The translations under genes were made by a program, and so were the position numbers. Shown here in pieces: positions 43,234-48,122 of a stretch of DNA of 48,122 bases. The DNA comes from Calothrix anomala FACHB-343. Lineage in GTDB: Bacteria; Cyanobacteriota; Cyanobacteriia; Cyanobacteriales; Nostocaceae. The DNA is taken from assembly GCF_014696435.1 (NCBI RefSeq), contig NZ_JACJQG010000075.1:1-48122 (forward strand). The letters are read 5' to 3'. Positions within the stretch are counted from its first letter, which is position 1. Every line of letters begins with the position of its first letter. Under the pieces are notes generated by a model. The model worked only from the letters and a program-made list of their open reading frames with translations. It did no database searches and was not told the origin of the DNA.

Positions 43234-43294
43234 GCAGGGGCACGGCATTACAGACTTGCAGTAAAATTACCTTTGATGGTGCCGTGCCCCTACA
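43234..43294. repeat. Inverted repeat, family GTAGGGGCACGGCA, copy 2
   Basis: AGGGGCACGGCA (43236-43247) pairs with TGCCGTGCCCCT (43280-43291), and the loop again contains CAGTAAAATTA. It is located between the 75-aa gene and the end of pgi. Confidence 0.88.
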
Positions 43295-43364
43295 ATTTGG
43301 GTATTTTTAATTGGAAATCTTTACGGATAAAAAATTGTTGCATTGGCAACAACCAGGGTATCCA

Positions 43365-44951
43365 TCAGCCGAGAGAAACTTTTAAACTGCTGGGTTGTCC
43401 CAGATTACCATGCAACACCACACCTCGCTGATTGGCGTACAGGTGACGCAGAATTATGTAAATTGCCTCAATTTTTTCGGTTGCGCCTGCTTTTTCGGCA
43501 ATTTCTGCTAAAGTCAAGGGAGATTTTTCTGTTTGCAGCACTTCAATGACGCTTTTTTGTAAATCAAGAATAGCAGCTGCGGCTTTTTTACCAGCTTCTA
43601 CCCCTGGTTGGTGGTAAGCGTTGATGTTGACTAAGCTAGCATACAATCCAACAGCACGCTCGTATAAAGCAATCAAAGCGCCAACAGTACGCGGATTAAC
43701 TTGAGGAATAGTAACTGTGATGGAATCGCGGTGATTTTCGTAAAGTGCTTGTCTGGTTCCTTGGAGAAAACCAGAGAGATAATCGCCTGATGTTACTCCC
43801 GGATCGATTTCTGGAGATGGACTTTGACGATCTTCTAAAACTTCAATTAAGGTAGCAAAGAAATTGGGTACGCCTTCGCGTAACTGCTGTACGTAAGCAT
43901 GTTGATCTGTTGAGCCTTTGTTACCATAAACAGCGATACCTTGATATACGGTATTACCATCTAAGTCTTTTTCTTTACCCAAAGATTCCATTACCAGCTG
44001 TTGCAGATAACGGCTGAATAATAGCAGGCTGTCCTTGTAGGGAAGCACAACCATATCTTTTTCACCCTTACCATTGCCAGCATAGTACCAAGACAAAGCG
44101 AGTAGGGCGGCTGGGTTATTTTTGATATCTGCTACACGGGTAGCATCATCCATTTCTTTTGCGCCTTCTAGAATGGCGCGAATGTCAATGCCTTGCAAGG
44201 CGGCTGGTACTAAGCCAACTGTAGACATTTCAGAAGTGCGTCCTCCTACCCAGTCATACATGGGGAATCTCGCTAACCAGCCTTCAGCTTTGGCGATTTT
44301 ATCTAAGTTGCTATCAACGCTGGTAATAGCTACTGCATATTGAGAAAATTCTAAATTTTGCCCAGCGTAGGCTTTTTTAACTTCAATCATGCCATTGCGC
44401 GGTTCGGGTGTGCCGCCAGATTTGGAAATTACCAAAACTAAGGTGCTGGCGAGACTGTTGCGCAATTGGGTGAGAATGCGATCGATTCCTGCGGGATCGG
44501 TGTTGTCAATAAAGTGAATTTTTAGCGGTGGAAAATCGGGAGACAGGGCTTCAGCAACAAATTGGGGGCCTAAAGCAGAACCACCAATGCCAATGGAGAT
44601 AATATCAGTAAAGCGATTAGCTCTAGGAGGATGAATAGCACCTGTTTGGATTTTTTCGGCAAAGGCTTCGATTTGTTCTAAGGTTTGGGCAATTTCTTGG
44701 GTAAGTTCTGGAGTTGGGGCTAAATCGGGATTTCGCAGCCAGTAATGTCCAACCATGCGATTTTCGTCCGGATTAGCGATCGCACCCTTTTCCAGTGCTA
44801 CCATATCCGCAAACGCCTGATCAAACTTCGGCTGCAACGAATCTACAAAGGTATCATCAAACCGCATCCGACTCACATCAAGATACAGCCCTAATCCCTC
44901 GTGGAAATATAACCAATTTTGGTATCGTTGCCAAAGTGCTTTAGCATCCAT
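43365..44951 (-). CDS. pgi: Glucose-6-phosphate isomerase
   Basis: 528 aa, ATG start, full length for cyanobacterial Pgi. It interconverts glucose-6-phosphate and fructose-6-phosphate in glycolysis, the oxidative pentose phosphate path and glycogen turnover. Seen in sequence: [17 protein letters not shown] (sugar-phosphate binding), [28 protein letters not shown], and the signature [15 protein letters not shown] followed by the catalytic-loop region [14 protein letters not shown]. Upstream is a short gap to the toxin pair. Transcribed alone. Confidence 0.95.
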   Translation of the reverse strand: MDAKALWQRYQNWLYFHEGLGLYLDVSRMRFDDTFVDSLQPKFDQAFADMVALEKGAIANPDENRMVGHYWLRNPDLAPTPELTQEIAQTLEQIEAFAEKIQTGAIHPPRANRFTDIISIGIGGSALGPQFVAEALSPDFPPLKIHFIDNTDPAGIDRILTQLRNSLASTLVLVISKSGGTPEPRNGMIEVKKAYAGQNLEFSQYAVAITSVDSNLDKIAKAEGWLARFPMYDWVGGRTSEMSTVGLVPAALQGIDIRAILEGAKEMDDATRVADIKNNPAALLALSWYYAGNGKGEKDMVVLPYKDSLLLFSRYLQQLVMESLGKEKDLDGNTVYQGIAVYGNKGSTDQHAYVQQLREGVPNFFATLIEVLEDRQSPSPEIDPGVTSGDYLSGFLQGTRQALYENHRDSITVTIPQVNPRTVGALIALYERAVGLYASLVNINAYHQPGVEAGKKAAAAILDLQKSVIEVLQTEKSPLTLAEIAEKAGATEKIEAIYIILRHLYANQRGVVLHGNLGQPSSLKVSLG

Positions 44952-45059
44952 AAGGGAAATCTCAACTTTAAAGTGTTTTTCAAAAACCAGTTTAATGTAA
45001 GGTTACAGCGATCCCTGCTTTGCCTTATACAGTTTTAAGTGTTGATCTAAGCTCTACCG

Positions 45060-45317
45060 TTAGACATCCGGCATAGGTATGACACATAAAAATTTCACAA
45101 TTTCACCTCTGACTTCTATCCCAATTAAATAATTATCAACCGTGAAGCGGTGAAATATACCATCATTATCAAGTTGCCGCAGTTGGGGAAGAGTACGCAT
45201 TTGCCAGTGGTGCGGAAACTCGTAAAATATAAAATTATACACCTGCTCATAAGCAGATGTTTCTAAACTCTTCAGGTCGTGTAAAAAAGACCTAGTATAA
45301 CGCACTTCTACAATCAC
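45060..45317 (-). CDS. RelE-like toxin
   Basis: 85 aa, GTG start overlapping the stop of the preceding gene by 1 nt (TAGTG). MIVEVRYTRSFLHDLKSLE...RQLDNDGIFHRFTVDNYLIGIEVRGEIVKFLCVIPMPDV has the RelE/YoeB-like strand-helix-strand arrangement with a basic-aromatic C-terminal core. A translation-dependent mRNA endonuclease is expected. Key catalytic residues are not firmly located, hence moderate confidence. Confidence 0.7.
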   Translation of the reverse strand: MIVEVRYTRSFLHDLKSLETSAYEQVYNFIFYEFPHHWQMRTLPQLRQLDNDGIFHRFTVDNYLIGIEVRGEIVKFLCVIPMPDV

Positions 45318-45544
45318 TAAGTTTCACTTCCCCAATACATTAACTGTCGAATTGCCTCATCCTGAGTTAAGATGTCCCACGGTTGCTGCGATCGCTTGGT
45401 TTCTTCTATAGCCTTGAGCATAGAAAAGTCACAATAGAGATTGTGGACAACTTCCCAAGTGGTTGGTACATCCTCATCCGCCAATTGATCGATTAAGTGA
45501 TGAATTCTCGTTCGTAATAAATTCATAAATTTAACCTTTGTCAT
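45317..45544 (-). CDS. Antitoxin partner of RelE-like toxin
   Basis: 75 aa, ATG start: LLRTRIHHLIDQLADEDVPTTWEVVHNLYCDFSMLKAIEETKRSQQPWDILTQDEAIRQL. A helical N-terminus and acidic tail fit a small antitoxin. The coupled 1-nt overlap with the downstream toxin supports the pairing. The start codon lies within an STRR heptad (GTCATTT) array (45537-45568), so the promoter is embedded in repeat DNA. Confidence 0.65.
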   Translation of the reverse strand: MTKVKFMNLLRTRIHHLIDQLADEDVPTTWEVVHNLYCDFSMLKAIEETKRSQQPWDILTQDEAIRQLMYWGSET

Positions 45545-45816
45545 TTGTCATTCGTCATTCGTCATTTGTTGTTCTCTGTGTCGCTGCGTCTCACCCTCAG
45601 CTTGTCTCCCCTAAGCTAATCCAAAAATAGTATGCCCATAAATTAGGCGATCGTTAACCGTAAGATGGCACGATGCCTTACAATCTGGGGCTAGGGTAGG
45701 GACTAGGGGCTAGGGACTAGGGAAGGAAGATAAGGAGAATAACAAATGACAATTGTACAGACGCGATTAATCGCGTCTCTACTGACTAATGACTAATGAC
45801 TAATGACTAATGACAT
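45545..45816. repeat. Repeat-rich spacer before ABC permease
   Basis: GTCATTT/GTCATTC heptads (to 45568), a purine-rich GGGACTAGG-type run (45696-45722), the REP palindrome at 45759-45778 with adjacent TGTACA, and four to five TGACTAA heptads (45782-45812) ending directly at the permease start codon. No gene. Confidence 0.85.
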
Positions 45817-46950
45817 ATGTTTGAATATTTAATTTTTTTAGCGATTTCTACAGCCACCTTTGCCCTGTTCAGTTTGGGACTAAACTTGCAATGGGGTTTC
45901 ACGGGGTTAATTAACTTTGGTCATATTGCTTTTATGACCTTGGGAGCCTACACAACGGTATTGTTGACCTTAAAGGGCGTTCCCATCTTATTATCGGCAA
46001 TTGTCGGCGCTATTGTTGCCGCTTTGTTAGGCTTGGTAATTGGTTTTGCTACTCTCCGTCTGCGAGAAGATTACCTGGGGATTGTCACCATCGGCGTGGG
46101 TGAACTAATTCGCTTGGTGGTGAATAACCAAGATTTACCTGTGGGTAATACCTGGATTTCCGGCGCTTTTGGTGTGCAAAGTTACCCGATACCTTTTGCA
46201 ACTACGCCGAATATATTTTTCAGATTTGTGATGATGGGTTTACTGACAGGACTTTTGGGCGTTACAGTTTTCTCATTGTGGCGCTGGATAAATACTACTA
46301 GAGTATCTAGCGGTACTGAGACTTTAACGAAGAAAACTAGTAAACAAGAATTCGCATCTCGGCTGAGTGTGGGGCTTGTGTTGGGACTGTTGGCGGTAAT
46401 TGTTTATATTTCTGGCATCGTCACCCTATATAACTACATCCCCAAAGCGGGGTTAATGGTGGTAGCCTTGTTAGTCTTAGCTTTTGTTTTCTGGCGGTTG
46501 GAAATGTTAGTGCGATCGCCTTGGGGTAGAGTTCTTAAAGCCATCCGCGAAGATGAGGAAATTCCCAAAGCTTTAGGTAAAAACGTCTTTTGGTATAAAC
46601 TGCAATCATTGATGTTAGGCGGTGCGATCGCGGGAATAGCAGGTGCATTCTTTGCTTGGCAACTTAGCGCCGTTTATCCCGATAATTTCCAGCCACAGCT
46701 AACTTTTGACGCTTGGATCATGGTAATTTTGGGCGGTTCCGGGAATAACATCGGCACAATTTTGGGTGCGGTGATTTACTTTGCCTATGATGCCATTACC
46801 CGCGAACTCTTACCGAAAATTATTCCCTTAGATGAGGCGCGGTTGGGTGCATTTCGCATCATGGTAATCGGGTTAATTTTGATGGTACTCATGATTTGGC
46901 GTCCACAAGGTATCTTAGGGAAAAAGGAGGAACTTACCCTTGGGAAATAA
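45817..46950 (+). CDS. livM: Branched-chain/neutral amino acid ABC transporter permease (LivM-like)
   Basis: 377 aa, strongly hydrophobic with some nine to ten helices. The opening LFSLGLNLQWGFTGLINFGHIAFMTLGAYTTV and later GRVLKAIREDEEIPKALGKNVFWYKL (ATPase-contact loop) are characteristic of LivM family membrane subunits. In Anabaena-type cyanobacteria the equivalent belongs to the N-I neutral amino acid system (Nat), a likely identity here but not decided. A heptad array lies directly before the ATG, leaving no room for a classical ribosome-binding site. It overlaps the ATPase gene by 11 nt. Confidence 0.88.
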   Translation: MFEYLIFLAISTATFALFSLGLNLQWGFTGLINFGHIAFMTLGAYTTVLLTLKGVPILLSAIVGAIVAALLGLVIGFATLRLREDYLGIVTIGVGELIRLVVNNQDLPVGNTWISGAFGVQSYPIPFATTPNIFFRFVMMGLLTGLLGVTVFSLWRWINTTRVSSGTETLTKKTSKQEFASRLSVGLVLGLLAVIVYISGIVTLYNYIPKAGLMVVALLVLAFVFWRLEMLVRSPWGRVLKAIREDEEIPKALGKNVFWYKLQSLMLGGAIAGIAGAFFAWQLSAVYPDNFQPQLTFDAWIMVILGGSGNNIGTILGAVIYFAYDAITRELLPKIIPLDEARLGAFRIMVIGLILMVLMIWRPQGILGKKEELTLGK

Positions 46951-47722
46951 CCAGTCACCCCAACTTCCCTTACTGGCGGCTACTGGACTGTCTAAAAGCT
47001 TTGGTGGGATTAAAGCCGTCAATGATGCCAGCATTGAGGTAGCTAAAGGTAGCATCACAGGTTTAATTGGCCCTAATGGTGCTGGTAAAACTACCTTTTT
47101 TAACTTACTTTCTAATTTCATTCGTCCAGATAAAGGGCGCGTGATTTTTGATGGGGAACCGATTCATCACCTCCAACCACACCAAATTGCCCAACAAGGC
47201 GTAGTCAGAACCTTTCAGGTAGCCCGGACTCTTTCACGGTTGTCGGTGCTAGAAAACATGCTGCTAGCGGCGCAAAAGCAAACTGGCGAGAATTTTTGGC
47301 AGGTACAATTCCAACCGCATATAGTAGCGAAGGAAGAAAAGCAGCTCAAAGAACAAGCAATGTTCTTGTTAGAGTCAGTGGGTTTGGCAAAAAAAGCCCA
47401 CGATTACGCCGGTGGTTTATCTGGGGGACAACGCAAGCTGCTAGAAATGGGGCGGGCGCTGATGACGAATCCCAAGTTAATTTTGTTGGATGAACCCGCA
47501 GCCGGGGTAAATCCGCGATTAATTGATGATATTTGCGATCGCATTCTTCACTGGAACCGCCAAGACGGCATGACTTTTCTGATTATCGAACACAATATGG
47601 ACGTAATTATGTCCTTGTGCGATCGCGTTTGGGTATTAGCTGAAGGTAAAAACCTCGCTGACGGTACACCCGCAGAAATTCAAACTAATCCCCAGGTTTT
47701 AGAAGCTTACTTAGGGACTTAA
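46940..47722 (+). CDS. livG: Branched-chain/neutral amino acid ABC transporter ATPase (LivG-like)
   Basis: 260 aa. TTG start at 46940, decided by AGGAGG at 46925-46930 with 9-nt spacing. Walker A GPNGAGKTT, Q-loop VVRTFQ, signature LSGGQRK, Walker B LILLDEPAAGVNP and H-loop IIEHNMDVIM are intact. It has the LivG/UrtD-like form with a longer helical insert (ENFWQVQFQPHIVAKEEK). It energises import through the permease encoded upstream. The binding protein and second ATPase of the system are not in the window. Confidence 0.92.
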   Translation: MGNNQSPQLPLLAATGLSKSFGGIKAVNDASIEVAKGSITGLIGPNGAGKTTFFNLLSNFIRPDKGRVIFDGEPIHHLQPHQIAQQGVVRTFQVARTLSRLSVLENMLLAAQKQTGENFWQVQFQPHIVAKEEKQLKEQAMFLLESVGLAKKAHDYAGGLSGGQRKLLEMGRALMTNPKLILLDEPAAGVNPRLIDDICDRILHWNRQDGMTFLIIEHNMDVIMSLCDRVWVLAEGKNLADGTPAEIQTNPQVLEAYLGT

Positions 47723-48031
47723 TTCAGCTATTCTGCTTTTAAGTTCCACAATTCATTGCGAGGGCTGTTGACAGTTAACCGTTGACAGTTAACAGCCTTG
47801 ATTAATAGTTATGCAATTTATACCGATTCTCTATAAACTTGCACTAAATAATTAAAATCTCTCTTCTTGCTTTTTTCTTGGCGTTCTTCTCTTCGAGACG
47901 CTAACGCGTTGGCGGAAGCCTCTCGCAGAGAAGGCGTTCTTGGCGGTTCATAAAAAAATAAAGTGCATCGTCACGGAGAATTGGTATTAGATGCGCATTA
48001 GCTTAAAACTCCACCTTTGACACTCCCCGCC
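47723..48031. other. Right-hand intergenic region with STRR and MITE
   Basis: Holds the array near 47765-47796 (GTTGACA-GTTAACC type), a MITE-like element (47821-47986), and then the hairpin belonging to the TnpB-like element end. No other gene is seen. Confidence 0.7.
47821..47986. mobile_element. MITE-like element, 166 bp
   Basis: Imperfect inverted ends (TACCGATTCTC... and ...GAGAATTGGTA, 18 of 25 terminal positions matching) with a TTA on each flank. The core contains GTCTCGCAGAGAAGGCG and GGCGGTTCAT, reverse-complementary in part to the core of the element at 7114-7258. Non-coding. Confidence 0.6.
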
Positions 48032-48121
48032 CTAAAGGGTCGGGGATTCTACATTCACCCTAGTTACTTGCTCTACCAGGGTTTCCCCAAGCAGAGTAGA
48101 GGTTACTAGTCCTGTAGCGTT
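48021..48121 (-). mobile_element. 3' end of TnpB-type transposase gene and terminal hairpin (partial)
   Basis: On the minus strand the frame from 48121 to stop TAG at 48034-48032 reads NATGLVTSTLLGETLVEQ then VTRVNVESPTL, like the C-terminal tail of cyanobacterial IS200/IS605-type TnpB proteins. The stop lies within a hairpin CCCCG-ACCCTTTAGGG-CGGGG (48024-48044), the kind of structure found at the right end of these elements and at the end of the omega RNA scaffold. Only 30 codons are inside the window, so intactness cannot be judged. Confidence 0.6.
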
Positions 48122-48122
48122 A

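Overview
The window is chromosomal DNA of a cyanobacterium, most probably a filamentous, heterocyst-type (Nostocales) genus. Evidence: the oxidative cyclase of chlorophyll synthesis (AcsF), cyanobacterial-type PstS/SphX, the HIP1 octamer GCGATCGC scattered through coding and non-coding DNA, heptanucleotide short tandem repeats (STRR type: GTCAACA, GACTATT, AATTCAA and relatives), MITE-like elements, and a WD40-STAND ATPase. No rRNA or tRNA gene was recognised.

Layout. 1-540: repeats only. 540-5562: phosphate uptake locus: pstS-pstC-pstA-pstB on the + strand, with a divergent, unusual PstB paralogue sharing a control region that holds Pho-box-like direct repeats. 6167-7107: remnant of a sensor histidine kinase with its centre deleted. 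7266-8034 (-): small papain-fold toxin and its probable immunity protein. 8182-19000: mostly housekeeping genes (UbiD-type decarboxylase, large two-partner-secretion exoprotein, membrane PIN-TRAM protein, HemW, SLC13-type anion permease, glycerate kinase). 19196-26404: threonine-aldolase-like enzyme, DUF2996-like protein, TM2 protein, AcsF, DUF6174-like protein, FAD monooxygenase and an orphan. 26617-30859: secreted collagen-like Gly-rich protein and a ClC-CBS-Usp fusion whose gating glutamate is replaced by Gln.

30860-33850 is a small defence/addiction island: VapBC, HigBA-type, and a two-gene module (117-aa protein plus HNH nuclease), with copies of a HIP1-rich repeat between and around the cassettes. 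33856-38403 (-) encodes a giant beta-rich/coiled-coil protein of unknown function (1282 aa) and a 186-aa coiled-coil protein that shares, with identical 68-residue spacing, two motifs with the C-terminal part of the giant. Divergent from these is a 1170-aa STAND ATPase with a vMAP-type HTH and 14 WD40 repeats (two seven-bladed propellers). I regard the giant/coiled-coil pair as the best candidate for something undescribed.

42280-48122: MITE-like elements and hairpin repeats, a conserved 75-aa protein, pgi, a RelE-type toxin pair, and two genes of a branched-chain/neutral amino acid ABC transporter (permease plus ATPase). At the very right edge the last codons of a TnpB-like transposase gene with its terminal hairpin enter on the - strand. 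All family assignments come from reading motifs and from memory; no database search was run.
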